In this document: positions 12,231 to 24,025 of the stretch, piece after piece | Position numbering within the stretch: position 1 is the first letter of the stretch | Layout: each line of letters opens with the position of its first letter | Source: Serripes groenlandicus | Lineage: Eukaryota; Mollusca; Bivalvia; Cardiida; Cardiidae | Direction of reading: 5' to 3' | DNA length: 64,000 bases | Assembly: GCA_031761405.1 (NCBI GenBank) | Contig: JASEVX010000005.1 | Span: 39,479,590 to 39,543,589 of the forward strand | Notes under the pieces: generated by a model | Seen by the model: the letters and a program-made list of their open reading frames with translations, nothing else | Databases searched by the model: none | Told to the model about the DNA's origin: nothing | Translations under genes and position numbers: made by a program

Positions 12231-12575
12231 CAGGGGCGTAGCTCCCTTTAGGCACTGTAGGCACGTGCCTACACATTTTTTCTCAAAATGCCCCAAAATG
12301 CAGCTGCGGCGATAGACATCTGCGTAATGTATCGACCAGATCAGCCTGCGCTGTCCGCGCAGACTGATCCGGCCGACACATTCCGTTTTAGGGGGATAGT
12401 TGTATAGAGTAGTGATTACTGAAACAGAAAATCCACAGGAGGCGAAAAGTGTCTATCCGGGTAGGCCTGTGTGGCATGCTTAGGCTGATCCGGGTCGATA
12501 CTTTACGCAGAGTCCACACTGTTGATTTCCTCACGAGACGGCCTACACATTGATTATTGCAAAGCTACGCCCCTG
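12231..12575. mobile_element. MITE with CAGGGGCGTAGCT ends and TATAC target duplication
   Basis: The left end CAGGGGCGTAGCT (12231) is mirrored by AGCTACGCCCCTG (ending 12575). Both are flanked by TATAC (12226-12230 and 12576-12580), a 5-bp target-site duplication. The interior is mostly another element (12305-12540), so this is a nested insertion or a captured sequence. A single GTAGGCACGTGCCTAC palindrome lies just inside the left end. Superfamily not assigned. Confidence 0.75.
12305..12542. mobile_element. GAGCCGTTCC-family MITE body inside another element
   Basis: Contains CTGCGTAATGTATCGACC, GATCAGCCTGCGC, AAATCCACAGGAGGCGAAAA, GATCCGGGTCGATACTTTAC and GCAGAGTCCACACTGTTG, the body of the second MITE family seen at 34098, 37134 and 39781. 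Terminal GAGCCGTTCC bases are mostly lost. Confidence 0.7.
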
Positions 12576-12580
12576 TATAC

Positions 12581-13500
12581 ATATGGAAGTATAATTTCGA
12601 CAAAGAGTTGTAAGCATCGTCGGAATAAATATCCGATAGTCTACTATTATGCTTGAGCGTTTATTGTTCTCATTTAAACAAGACAAATCTTTAAGGAAGA
12701 TAAATGGCGTTCAATATGAGAAAACACTAAGAAATTGAATATCAGAAATGTTTTGTTAATAATCAAAACAATCAGTAATGTTTCATGAATTATAAAATTT
12801 GTTCGACAGCTCCTTGAATTGGAAATGCATTATAATCTTGAACCAGTTGGAACATTGTTCGATTAGAACAATATTCTTTAAAAGATATAGATTCGGTAAT
12901 CGAGTGTAGCTTGCGCGTTTTTTGTTTCACAGAAATTATTAAATACTAAACTGAAAGGATCTTTATCCCAGTATCAACTACTAAATCATAATAATAATCT
13001 ATGTGTTTACCAAAGGCTAATCGGCAATCTCCATCCAGTTTCAGTTTCTATAAATAGATTATCAAGGCCAATAATACCCCGTAATATGACTGAGACTGAT
13101 TGGTCTACAATCTAGATCATTTGTTTAACATCTAGGTCAAAACCCAGGTTAATCAGCTATCGCCGAAAATTAGTCCTCCATAAGGGCATCAAATGTCGCA
13201 TGTAAACCCTTTATTATTTCCCATTTCCGATTCGATTTATGTATTTGACGTGAATACTAGCATTCATTTATGAAATAGGTTGGTATAAGCACAGACCACA
13301 TCCGCATTAACATTTGAAATACAATCATTTTCCATAATTTTAATTTTCATAATGACTTGTTTATACAATTGTAAGTCTATGTAAATATTGGACATCAGTG
13401 ATGAACCTATGTGTTCTAACCAATTTTCTCCTCCTCTTGTGGTCGTTATCAACGGTTCCGCAGCCTAATGGTTTCTTATGACGTCACTGAACATTACGAT
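12581..13500. other. intergenic, no feature recognised
   Basis: AT-rich unique-looking sequence, with no exon, RNA gene or repeat that I can support. Confidence 0.4.
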
Positions 13501-13509
13501 ATCGCTTAA

Positions 13510-13930
13510 TCTTTTTCGACAAACAGACGATTTTTCAGGCCTCTGCAGCTGACCACGTTTGAAAACATTTCGTTAAATGGAGAAATTGTTCATAATAAGC
13601 AAATTCTCTTTTTGCAACATTGTTTTCATTTCTATACACAATGATAACAAGTGAAGAAATAAATGATATGATTCGACCTGGACAAATAAAAATTGACTCC
13701 CCGTCATTAACCTAAACGTATACAAGGTCTTCTAGATAAACATTGAGCCTACGCCAATTACCCTTTTCCACTTTCAGACGCATTTTGACGCATCTGTCGC
13801 AGACGACTTTTGACAACATTGTGACTAAAGGAGAAATTGCTCATGATGAGCTTTCGTTAATAGAGAGTGTCCATATTTGTGCCTGGATTATTTCAAACTA
13901 AGTCGTCTGCTCCAGATTGAGCATGAAAAG
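13510..13930. mobile_element. two degraded TTAA-type MITE fragments
   Basis: 13530-13640 has CCTCTGCAGCTGACCACG and AGAAATTGTTCATAATAAGC. 13767-13930 starts TTACCCTTTTCCACTTTCAG and holds CGCAGACGACTTTTGACAAC. Neither keeps both ends. Confidence 0.55.
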
Positions 13931-14089
13931 CAGGACTAGAATTTACATCTGCGTCTTTGCTACAGTGAAGACCCAGGTGAGACTGTGTGTATCTATAGTA
14001 TCATCTGAGTCTCCACTACTCGTATATTGAATAAGATCTTAACTCTCCAGACAATTCTCATATGTATATACCACTAAATACCTAGTTTT

Positions 14090-14290
14090 GCCTGGTTTGG
14101 CTTGGCGTGGCTGGAAAGCGTGTTGTGGTAATTTTGTTATCTTTTCAAAATTTCTTCTGACCTTACGCCTTGCGTTCGGTTGAACTAAATAATGAGACAC
14201 GTATCGTGACATGGAAACCGACATCTGATATTTTAAAATAAATGACAATGACGATCAAATAACATTGTGCAGTCTGATATAGTCGGGCTT
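14090..14290. repeat. dispersed repeat shared with 39340-39480
   Basis: Shares GTTATCTTTTCAAAAT, TCGGTTGAACTAAATAATGA, GGCACGT/GACACGT and CCGACATC.GATATTTTA with the later copy, in the same orientation. No coding signal. Confidence 0.6.
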
Positions 14291-15370
14291 TGAGACTAAC
14301 TGTTACCCAAAGACTTCCACGATGCTTGTATGACTAGAAAGCGACAATGGTGGATCCTGATTAGTTTGCGCGGTGGCGCATGGTGATCTGGTTCTTCGCT
14401 GGTCGCAAACTCTTGAAAGGATTTTCGCGCGACGTGAATTTGAATGAAAGGACTGGTTAGTCGAATCACATGGTTGGGTTAAGATTAATGAATGGTCTTT
14501 TATGATAAAGTTGACGTTTTACACCTATGCGCCCACTATAATTATAAATATTGTCATGTTTTGGGTTTTTTCTACAGACAGAATTTTTACCTTAATTATA
14601 CAAAAGAAATACGCCCGACCGCTGGCAGCATGGTATTAATAATCTGGGTAGAGGGCCACACAAGGAACATTTGTACCATATATATTAAAATTCGGCCAGT
14701 ACTTTTGGACAGTAATGTGTTTATTTCCCTGTATACATAAAAGGAAAATGAAGCCCTCGCCCCCTGGCGTCCATATTTTACAACGGATCAGGATAGTTTA
14801 TTATATACCTGGCAGCCATGTGTTTTAACATATATCCGCATAATGTTAACAATCTTAGCAGAGGGCCGACCAATGGACATGTGTACACAATTTAATTCAA
14901 ATGTGGACAGAATGTTTGGACAAGAACAAGTTTTAAAGGTTTTGCATTTTCCACTTTTTCAGATAGCTAAGCAACCAAAGTTCTACACACAATTCAATTA
15001 TTTGACCACTTAAGGAACATTTCTGTGAACTTATTTTGAATTGGTCTATTGGGTTAGGAAGAGAAGATGTTTTCAGGAAAATATGAACTGACGGACTGTC
15101 GGACAGACGACGACGACGGGCACTAGCCGGTGAGAGGTCAGCATAGTTCACCTTTACTTCGTGCCCAGGTGTTTCTACTTATATACATTTTCTTCAATTC
15201 CCACAATGTTTAGAAAAGTCGTCAGCTGCAGACGCGTTAAAAAAAGCATACATTTACGTGTTAAAGGGTTAATAATTGTTTTAAGAATTTGTCTTACAAT
15301 TGATTTTGAATCTTTTTTTCACACTAAAAAGTAAAACGTATCCTGGCATATTTGTTAATATCTTAAAACG
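14291..15370. other. intergenic, two related fragments
   Basis: 14620-14720 and 14800-14910 resemble each other (ATATTAAAATTCGGCC, then AATGT..GGACA; ATCT..GCAGAGGGCC), suggesting an old repeat. A MITE-like end is at 15200-15270. No gene seen. Confidence 0.4.
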
Positions 15371-15378
15371 CTCACATA

Positions 15379-15568
15379 ACCCTTTCCTATATACAACAAT
15401 TTTTCAATAGACAACTATGGAAACATATGCGAAACATCTCCATAAAAAAAAGTTGAATTATTAAATAGAGTTGGAAATTATTTGGCAAAAGGAGAATTTA
15501 AGCAAAATTTCTTTCTTAATTTCTTAATACAGAGACGTCAAAAAGCGTCTGTATGCGGAAAAAGGTTA
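15379..15568. mobile_element. TTAA-type MITE, degraded
   Basis: Starts TAACCCTTTCCTATATACAAC and ends CGTCTGTATGCGGAAAAAGG. It keeps CAAAAGGAGAATTTAAGCAA, but the hairpin arm is eroded. Confidence 0.6.
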
Positions 15569-15719
15569 TATCTAATATACAATGAAACTATTTACACACA
15601 ATTATTACAGAAACAACATTTTAGCACTCTTACATTCCATAGTATGGTGGTATGTATTCCGAGAAAGCTGCACGTATATGATGTTACTGACGATCTCAAT
15701 ACCCGCCAAGTGTGACATG

Positions 15720-16980
15720 TAAATCAACCACGTGGGTCTAAAGATAAGTCTATAAACGTTCGGTATAGGCCTATCTCAAATTATATGCATAACTTACAAT
15801 CCATCACCAGAATGAGGCTAACTAAGCACGAATGTAAACAATAGCTGAACAACTGATAAGCCAAAACATTAAAAGTCAAATCTGTCTTACATTGGTTTTT
15901 TCCACTATGCAATTCATTCAGATTCAAAATATGATAATTTATTCAATGGCATCAAAATAAATTACTTTAAAACAAAATATGAAAAGAAATGATTATGAAA
16001 AAAGAAGGGATAAAGGAGAACATACCCATGTAAATTTCTTTCTTTTACATTAACATAATATAATGCCTTTTATTCCATTAACTTACAATTTTTTTTTAAC
16101 AATTTCCTTTCGTAGATGATTGTCACAAGTTTATTTAGCTTTTACATATTAGAACTGAACTATCAAAATACATTTCAAGCGTTTAATAAGGTAGAATGTT
16201 CCTTATTATAGGCCACTATATCAGTTTGACTAATACAGTTACCGTATTTATGCTGAACAGCTCTGACAAACTGATGTTCGGTACTGTGTCAGATCAGTAA
16301 GACGACAATTGTTTGCTCAAGACATTACAAACTCAAAGATTATCGACATTGTCAGCAGTTAGAACATGCACCAAACCGACCTTGAACTACCATTATGTAT
16401 CATTTATTCTATAATAGGCCTAATATGCACTTTGATATTATTGCTTCAGCTGATGCTGCTGCTGATGATGATGATTATTATTATTATATATTATTATTAT
16501 AATGAATATGATGATGATTATGACGTTGCTGTTGATGATGATGATGAGTGTTTATATCATTATGATGATTATTACCTTACTGTTTTTGATGATGATATGT
16601 TTTCTATTTTGTAAGTAAGGCATTTCTAGAACCAAACCATAGTGTGTTTATGTGATCATCGTCTGTACTGTGTCAGACGATATAGCGGTCTCGTTGTGAA
16701 ATATGTAAAGGTGTGAGAGCGTGAAACTATTCGGGCTACACTTCTACATTTTAGTCACAAGACATCAATATGAGCCCGTAAAAGGTACGCTGTAGGTTTG
16801 GGTCAGCCTGTACATCTGGTTCGTCTTACTAGAATCAACACAACGTGGCAGAAGCTCTAAACAAGCATTTGGCAATGAAATGTGAACAGTGGATACCTTG
16901 ATCAGGCTGTGCGGAAGCTCAGGCTGATCTGTTTATGCATTGTTCCCTCAAGTGCCTTGAACCTTTTCCCATAGACGGGC
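15720..16980. other. intergenic with GAT/TTA microsatellite
   Basis: 16443-16600 is a run of GATGATGAT, TTATTATTAT and GCTGATGCTG, which gives a spurious acidic open frame. 16890-16980 is a fragment with TGATCAGGCTGTGC. No gene seen. Confidence 0.5.
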
Positions 16981-17772
16981 TAATATGGTCTTATCTAAAT
17001 TCTAAATATATAGGCGGACAGTGGAGGCATATGGTCTTATCTTAATGTAGAAGGACAGTGCAGGCATAGGTCTTATCTAAATGTAGGCGGCTAGTAAAGG
17101 CATATGGTATTATCTACATGTACGCGGACAGTGAAGGCATGTTATCTTATCTAAATGATGGCGGACAGTAAAGGCATATGGTCTTTTCTAAGTGATGGCG
17201 GACAGTTAAGGTATATTGGTCTTATCTAAATGTAGGCAGACAGTGAAGGCATATGGTATTATCTAAATGTAGGCGGACAGTGAAGGCATATGGTATTATC
17301 TAAATGAAGGCGAACAATGAAGGCATGTGGTCTTATATAAGTGTAGGCGGACAGTGAAGGTATATGGTCTTATCTAAATGTAGGCGGACAGTGAAGGCAT
17401 ATGGTCTTATATAAATGTAGGCGGATAGTGAAGTCATATGGTCTTACCTAAATGTTGGCGGACAGTGAAGGCATATGGTCTTATCTATATACAGTGACGG
17501 CATATTGTCTTATCTATATACAGTGAAGGCATATGATCTTATTTAAATGTAGGCGGATAGTGAAGTCATATGGTCTTATCTAAATGTTGGCGGACAGTGA
17601 AGGCATATGGTCTTATATAAATGTTGGCGGATAGTGAAGTCATATGGTCTTATATAAACGTAGGCGGATAGTGAAGGCATATGGTATTATATAAATGTTG
17701 GCGGATAGTGAAGTCATATGGTTTTAAATAAATGTAGGCGGATAGTGAAGTCATATGGTCTTATATAAATGT
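16981..17772 (+). repeat. 37-bp minisatellite, ~21 copies
   Basis: Unit GTAGGCGGACAGTGAAGGCA then TATGGTCTTATCTAAAT, 37 bp, tandem with substitutions and a few shortened units (near 17490-17530). Late copies share GGCGGATAGTGAAGTCAT, a derived variant that spread by local duplication. Confidence 0.9.
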
Positions 17773-17779
17773 AGACGAG

Positions 17780-18106
17780 AACCACCATCGAGACATTGCG
17801 TCTCCCGAAGATCAACGTCAAACGTAAACCACCATCGAGGCATTGCGTCTCCCGAAGATCAACGTCAAACGTAAACCACCATCGAGACATTGCGTCTCCC
17901 GAAGATCAACGTCAAACGTAAACCACCATCGAGACATTGCGTCTCCCGAAGATCAACGTCAAACGTAAACCACCATCGAGTCATTGCGTCTCCCGAAGAT
18001 CAAAGTCAAACGTGAACCACCATCGAGACATTGCGTCTCCCGAAGATCAACGTCAAACGTAAACCACCATCGAGATATTGCGTCTCCCGAAGATCAAGGT
18101 CAGAAT
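17780..18106 (+). repeat. 47-bp minisatellite, 7 copies
   Basis: Units start at 17780, 17827, 17874, 17921, 17968, 18015 and 18062: AACCACCATCGAGACATTGC then GTCTCCCGAAGATCAACGTC then AAACGTA. They are nearly identical, so the array is young. It abuts the 37-bp array directly. Confidence 0.95.
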
Positions 18107-18380
18107 TGACCTAATAAATTCCTCTTTTTTTAAGTGGCACATTTAATTGACAGACATCACTATTCATATTTTCCTGCCAGTTTTAAAAGAAATCCAATTT
18201 TAAATAAGGTATTGGGTTGGCCATGTTACAGTATCATATAAGAAAGGATGATTAATTTAAAAGTGGACAGACCTTTTTAAGTAAGCCGTCAAATGTAAGC
18301 TCATAGCCTGTACTCACGTTCACAAAAACTCAATTCTGTTAAAAACACAAAAACATTTTTATTACGAACTATTTGGGTAG
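18107..18380. other. spacer between two minisatellites
   Basis: About 270 bp of AT-rich sequence with no repeat unit or exon that I can identify. Confidence 0.5.
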
Positions 18381-18690
18381 ATCAACCTCCGTCGTGGATA
18401 AATTTGGTAATTTGTGCAGATCATCTCAGTCGTGGATGTATTTGGTAATTTTTGCAGATCATCTCAGTCGCGAATGTATTTGTTAATTTGTGCAGATCAT
18501 CTCAGTCGCGGATGTATTTGGTAATGTGTGCAGATCATCTCAGTCGCGGATGCATTTGTTAATGTGTGCAGATTATCTCAGTCGCGAATGTATTTGTTAA
18601 TGTGTGCAGATCATCTCAGTCGCGGATGTATTTGTTAATTTGGGTAGATCACCTCAGTCGCGGATGAATTCGGTAAGTTTGGCAGATCAA
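18381..18690 (+). repeat. 38-bp minisatellite, ~8 copies
   Basis: Unit ATCATCTCAGTCGCGGATGT then ATTTGGTAATTTGTGCAG, 38 bp; units at 18421, 18459, 18497, 18535, 18573, 18611 and 18649. It runs into a GAGCCGTTCC MITE. Confidence 0.92.
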
Positions 18691-18769
18691 GATCAGTCTA
18701 TGCCCCGAGCAGTCAGATCAGGATATTTCCAGTTCGTTTTCTCGTCGGAGAAGCAGCTTAAACAACATT

Positions 18770-18992
18770 TGAGCCGTTCCGCGAGAAAACCACCATTGTG
18801 GATTCTGCGTAAAGTATCGACCCAGATCAGCCTAAGCATGCTTCGCAGTCTAACCCGGACAGACACTTTTCGCCTTCTGTGAATTTCTGTTTCAGGAATC
18901 ATTACTCTATACCTATAAAAGGAAAGTGACGGCCCGGATTAGCCTGCGCAGACTGCGAGGGTCGATACATTACGCAGAGTCTATTCTGTTAC
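18770..18992. mobile_element. GAGCCGTTCC-family MITE
   Basis: GAGCCGTTCCGCGAGAAAAC to GATACATTACGCAGAGTC, with CAGGAATCATTACTC in the middle. The right tip is lost. Confidence 0.8.
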
Positions 18993-19011
18993 ATTATTTT
19001 AATCACGCTCA

Positions 19012-19137
19012 ATATCTGCTTCCTGGATACTTAACCAGTACTCGCGTCGTTTGTGTGGGGAACTCCCAGAGCGAGAACCCGCTTATGATGGGATTCGAAC
19101 CCGTGACCATTGGAACGAGGGGCCGACTGCACCACTG
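19012..19137 (-). mobile_element. tRNA-derived SINE head, type 3
   Basis: Minus strand: CAGTGGTGCAGTCGGCC (A-box region) and GGGTTCGAATCCCATC, a perfect B box. Only the tRNA-like head and a short body are seen, and the acceptor stem does not pair well, so it is not called a tRNA gene. Confidence 0.6.
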
Positions 19138-19168
19138 AAGGATTATGTCTAAAAAAAAACTAAACAAT

Positions 19169-19373
19169 TTAACCCTTTCCCTCATACAACAATTCTGCAG
19201 CAGACATAGAAAATCTCCATAATTGAATGGATAACCTATGACAAAAAGTGGAAAACATTGTGGCAAAAGGAGAAATTGCACGTTCTGTGCAATTTCTTCT
19301 TTTGTCACTATGTTTTCAAAACGCCGTCTGCTGCAGAGGCGTCAGAAAGCGTCTAAATGAGGGAAAGGGTTAA
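19169..19373 (+). mobile_element. TTAA-type hairpin MITE
   Basis: TTAACCCTTTCCCTCATAC to GAGGGAAAGGGTTAA, with the central hairpin GAAATTGCACGTTC-TGTGCAATTTC. About 25 bases near CAGCAGACATAG are deleted compared with 31974-32203. Confidence 0.88.
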
Positions 19374-20220
19374 TCTTCATTGTCATACATTGCTAAATCT
19401 CCGTAGGCCGTTTATCGTGTGACGTGAACATATGAACTAGTTTTCAGATACGGCTGTAAAATGGTCCTCTATTAGTTCAAGGGAACAACCGAACGTCGGA
19501 TGATTTGAAATAAACGCCATTAACGAGCACCTTGCAAACTTGCATAGTTGACTTTAAGTCATAACTGTTCTTCCTTAATTATTGTGAGACGACATGGCGA
19601 ATAGTGTAAATTCTGGTAAGTCTGTGCGACCTGGTCGCAAAGTCACGAGGATCCGTTTTTGCGTGGTTTGACCCAGACGATCTAAATGTAGCTCAATGTT
19701 AAATTACAGTGACCTTGTACAGAGACATATATCTGGCCTTGTATAACACTGCCGTTGTGCTTATCAGTAGAAATGTAAACAAAGCTGCTGACCGATTTTC
19801 TGTCATGTTTAACTACAAGTCTTATGTCAACATATGGAAAAGTCTGTCATTGTTTTAAAAAAATCAAAATAATGCTACTTATGGTGTTTTTGGGATAGGG
19901 GCGTTTCGCGCCTATCCCATACTCATGCTGCTTTCGAAAAGTCGGATTAAAGCTGCAACCACAGTCCACATGTGTATACCTACACCAGAATCGAGTTTTG
20001 ATTGGTTATAATCTGCCTTTTCAACGATTTCATTGGTTCGACCGAATCACGAAAAACCATCCGCTTGCATTAATTAAATAGACAAAATAGTTCAAACGAG
20101 TGAAACACACTCTGAACTATGATTGACCTTAATGTCAGTTGTGAAAGATATAACGTCGACCGTGCTGTGACCCCATTAGTTTACAACAGTCGACTTACAT
20201 AGAGAAATGTGCAAATCACT
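19374..20220. other. intergenic; one GC-rich hairpin
   Basis: 19894-19919 holds GGGATAGGGGCG and CGCGCCTATCCCA, a short imperfect inverted repeat of unknown role. Nothing else supported. Confidence 0.4.
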
Positions 20221-20224
20221 GTAA

Positions 20225-20480
20225 ATAAAATTATTGAAAGGAGTTGAAACCATTGTGGCAAAAGTATAAATTGCCTACGATAAGCAATTTCTCCTTTTGT
20301 CACAATGTTTTCGATTGTCGTCTGCTGCACATGCGTCTGTAAGCGGGAAATGGTTACATCCTCCCCATGGAAGCGGAACCCTTTCCGTGATAATATAACA
20401 GTTCGAATATTGAAATATTGTTGAAAATGGAGCTATTGCTGACAATGAACAATTTCTCCTTTTCACACAATGCTTTTAAA
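20225..20480. mobile_element. TTAA-type MITE fragments
   Basis: 20235-20355 has CCATTGTGGCAAAAG, GCAATTTCTCCTTTTGTCAC and TCGTCTGCTGCACATGCGTC. A second partial hairpin (GAACAATTTCTCCTTTTC) follows at 20430-20480. Confidence 0.6.
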
Positions 20481-21270
20481 CACGTTTCAAATTAATTCTT
20501 TTCATATTTAAACGTTTTACTGTGGACATTCTTTTACTCTATCTCCTTTCCGGACACATTTTGAATAACATGCTAGAGATTAATGATAACGAGCAATTTC
20601 GCCTTACATCAAGAGGAAAAATATATAGTTTATACATAGCTTTGTGGAAAAAGAGGAAATGGGTCACGAATAACCATTCTGCAGCCGTCTGCTGCCCATG
20701 CGTCGAAAAACGACTTTAAACGGGAAAGGATTGAACCGTTTCCGTTATAGCTACTTAGTTACATACGAATGTTGAAAGTATATTTGCCTACAAAGCAACT
20801 GCTGACAATGCTTTTCCTTTCCAAACAATGCTTTGAAACATGAATCAATTTTTTTCTATAACCTAGATAACGAAAATATTTGTCTGCAGTTATTATTTTA
20901 ACCTTTGCCCCTTTTAGACACATTTGACTAACCTTAACAGATAAATGATAATAAGCAAGTTTGTCTTTTTCCACAATGTTTTAATTACTATTAAAAATAA
21001 TACTTTCAGGCTTAGTTAAATGTTGTTTGCTGTATATTTAGTCTACGTGGTCAAGGGTAAGGACTTGTTATTACATAATCCGTCCAAAGAGAGAGGTCCT
21101 ACTGTGTATACATGCCATGAAAGAATGGTACTAACGGTCTCACCGCTACTGGAGAATTGTTGGTAAAACAGGTCGCGTTTTGTGTTGAATATTCTCACGT
21201 GTCGCTGTATGTCGACCCAACTAGGACATAGGAATTAAATCTACAAATTAGAGATAAGATTTCAACACTG
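20481..21270. other. intergenic, degraded MITE pieces
   Basis: Fragments with GCAGCCGTCTGCTGCCCATG (about 20680) and GTCTGCAGTTATT (about 20880). No gene seen. Confidence 0.4.
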
Positions 21271-21275
21271 ATTGA

Positions 21276-21486
21276 TTGTGGTTTAACGCCGTTTTAAACA
21301 TTTTCTACGTTATATCACGGCGGCCAGTTCATCTACAAATGTGTTTCCTTGTTTTCTCACACCAGTACTCCACACAACAATCTTCCCAACCAACTGGGTT
21401 CTTTTTCACATAGACTTAGCCCATTTGTGAAAGACGAATGACGCATGTCGCATTGACTTATGTCAAACGTCGGAAAGAAAGTTGAC
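21276..21486 (-). mobile_element. tRNA-derived SINE, type 2, head-truncated
   Basis: Minus strand body and tail: the order CAACTTTCTTTCCGACGTTT, CATTCGTC and AACGGCGTTAAACC matches the 56840 copy. The tRNA-like head is missing after 21486. Confidence 0.7.
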
Positions 21487-21829
21487 CGAAAATGTCAACA
21501 TACACACAAGTTATAACCACAAGGTCATTATTTATTTTATAATTGAGGCGCTTCTACCGATTTTGGGACTAAAATTATAATGTATATGCATTTGCGCTGA
21601 TTGAAGATTCAACGTTCGTCAACGTGTAATCTAGTCCTAGACGTATCTGTTGACAAATAAACTAGAAATATAGTCTAAATAGGTTTTTGTAAATTAACCT
21701 TGTACGGTCCCATTTCGGAGATACAATTAATTTGCAAATACTTTACAAATACCATAATCTAAGCTTTCCTAAGCACAGACGTGTTTTGACGCATCGAACC
21801 AGTCTTCTGTAATCAATACTTTATAAGTT

Positions 21830-22740
21830 GTCTCTGTCTGTAAAGCTTGGAGGTATAATCCGGTGTCCGGCCGGCTGTCTGCCTGAATGTGCATTCGTCC
21901 GTCCGTCATGGATTGCATGTATTGGTCAAAACGTTGTTTCTGTATGGCAGATTTATTTGAAAGTGGTCACACTTATACCGTGTGATCAGGAGAACGGCAA
22001 AATACTAGGTACATAACTCTGGTCTGCTTATCTTAGTTATCTTCATTTTTCCTTATTTAGTTCAGCGATCGTCTCAATTAATTTCCATTGTATCCATTTC
22101 AAACTTGGTTTGTAGGTAACTTATGACCTACACAATTGCAGTGCACCATAACCATAACTTTAGCATGCTGCGTTTGGAGTGTGTATATTTTTGTCTTTCC
22201 ATGTTCTCACTTATTATATGACTTTCGCATGCAACACATGCGTTCCGTGAAATGCCCTTGTTTCGTTTATGAGTGTTTCCCAAGCGTTGTACTTTGTCCA
22301 GAGCGACTGACTGTCTGTCCGTCTTTGTGTTCATCCATCCGTCCGGCTGTCCGTTACGGTTTGCATTAATGGGTCAAAACTTTGTTTCTGTTTCGCGGAT
22401 CCATTTCAAAGTCGTCACACGTATACATTGGGATTAAGAGATCGATACAATAATTATTTTGAACACAAATCTGATCTGGTTTTTTTAGGTGTAAAACTCA
22501 TTTTTCATTTCTTCGGTTATTGTCTCAATAGATGTCCAATGTATCAATTTAAGACGTGTTGTATAGGAAACTCAGAGCTACAGATGTGCAGTGCAAAAGA
22601 AACATAACTCTAGCATGCTTTCGATTGTCTTTCATTTATCAGCATGATTACAATATACATTGTGAATCTTTAGTGATTGCTGAACAGGAAATATTTTAAT
22701 TAAGGGTCGCTGCTCAGTTTTTTGTCAATCTTTTTATCTG
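21830..22740 (+). repeat. ~460-bp unit repeated twice
   Basis: 21870-22190 and 22320-22640 align in order: GTCCGTCCG.., CATT..TGGTCAAAAC.TTGTTTCTGT, CAATT/CAATAGATTTCCA and CATAACTTTAGCATGC or CATAACTCTAGCATGC. It belongs to the long repeat-built elements. No coding frame. Confidence 0.6.
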
Positions 22741-23390
22741 GTTTATACAAGAAAAGGGTCAAACTTTGATAAATTAGGTATTTGTATTGTATAGGCAGGC
22801 AATATGTGTGCTTCGCACATTTTTGGTTTGGTTTATTTAAAAGTCATTGTTTCAACAATGTTTGTCTATAGTATCTCTGCCATATATTTTCAACTTACAT
22901 ATGCCCCTATACCATCAGCGCTTTCAGCGCTTTGATTGTTGTAGTTCTTGTTGTTGTTGTTTAGGGTTTTGGTGGTGGTGATGATGATAATGATGGTGAC
23001 GAAAATGATGTGATCAAGTGAACATGTAAACAGTCAGAGTGGCTAATATTAAATAATTGCTGCTAAAACGACTATAATTATCAAAATAACCATTTTAAAA
23101 GATTCTCAGAAGTTACGTTAATTTGAAAGGAAAAATACATGAACATAGGTATAATCTTTGTTCCTGAATGTAATACAAGATCAGTTTCCGCTTTTCTTTC
23201 GCAATTCAAAAATAATTAAAAAATATATTATGTAAGATATGCAACACATCCCACCTAATTGTTATGAATTCGGAACGTCTTAGAACCAAAACAAGGCATT
23301 TGATTGTCGAACATAGTCTGCAAAATATCCTAATAGGATCTAATTGAATCTCCCATGCATTCATTCATTCAAACAAACAAACAAACAAAC
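22741..23390. other. intergenic, microsatellites
   Basis: GTTGTTGTTGTT/GGTGGTGATGATGATAATG near 22950-23000 and (CAAA)5 near 23371-23391. Nothing else supported. Confidence 0.45.
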
Positions 23391-23394
23391 ACAT

Positions 23395-23562
23395 CCATAC
23401 ACTATCATTCCCAGGCATCTGATTACCATCTAACAAAGACAATTTAACCCATTGGTGGCTGACGAATGACATATATATCAATCGTCGGAAAGAATAAATG
23501 GTCAAGCCGGGGTTCGAACTCACGGCCCCTGGATTGATAGCCCTCGTCGCTAACAAATAGTG
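23395..23562 (-). mobile_element. tRNA-derived SINE, type 2
   Basis: Minus strand GAGGGCTATCAATCCAGGGG then GTGAGTTCGAACCCCGG (B box) and the body TTCTTTCCGACG. The A-box end is damaged. Confidence 0.7.
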
Positions 23563-23583
23563 ACACACAAGTTAATTTAAATA

Positions 23584-23792
23584 CATAGATTGATTGGGGT
23601 TTAACGCCGTTCTCAAAAATATTGCCAGTTTACCTACTTTTTTTTTACATAAACTGTAAGCCCAATGGTGGAAGACGAATGACGTTTGTCACAGAGACTT
23701 TTGTTGTACGTCCGAAAGAATGTTGGCCGAGCTGGGGTTCGAACTCACAATTAACAGCTCGCGTCGCTACCGACTGACCTACCGAGGCTCGG
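23584..23792 (-). mobile_element. tRNA-derived SINE, type 2, near full length
   Basis: Minus strand GCCTCGGTAGGTCAGTCGGT (A box), GTGAGTTCGAACCCCAGC (B box), TTCTTTCGGACG, CATTCGTCTTCCACC and the tail AACGGCGTTAAACCCCAATC. Confidence 0.8.
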
Positions 23793-23909
23793 CATTGAAA
23801 ATACACGTACCTCATAAAATATGTATATGTCTGCATAATTGTGAGGATCAGGTCGATATTGTACTACATCGTTTCTATCATTAAATAACGGATATTTCAT
23901 GAGTGTTTA

Positions 23910-24025
23910 TTTATTATCACTTTAAATAAACGAGTTTACTAAGATGATATGCCGCGTGACTTGAGGCGCGTCATATTCAACTTAGTTATCGAGATCATTT
24001 AAAGTGATATTAAATCAATTCGAAT
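23910..24025. repeat. ~100-bp inverted repeat around a GC core
   Basis: TATCACTTTAAAT (about 23917) and ATTTAAAGTGATA (about 24000) are inverted, followed inwards by ACTAAG/CTTAGT and GATGATATG/CATATTC. Probably a small foldback MITE. Confidence 0.6.

Noticed and set aside
16366..16614. acidic 82-codon frame
   Set aside because: Translation of a GAT/TTA microsatellite.
17780..18106. possible CRISPR-like array (47-bp regular repeats)
   Set aside because: Units are head to tail with no unique spacers and the genome is eukaryotic; it is a minisatellite.
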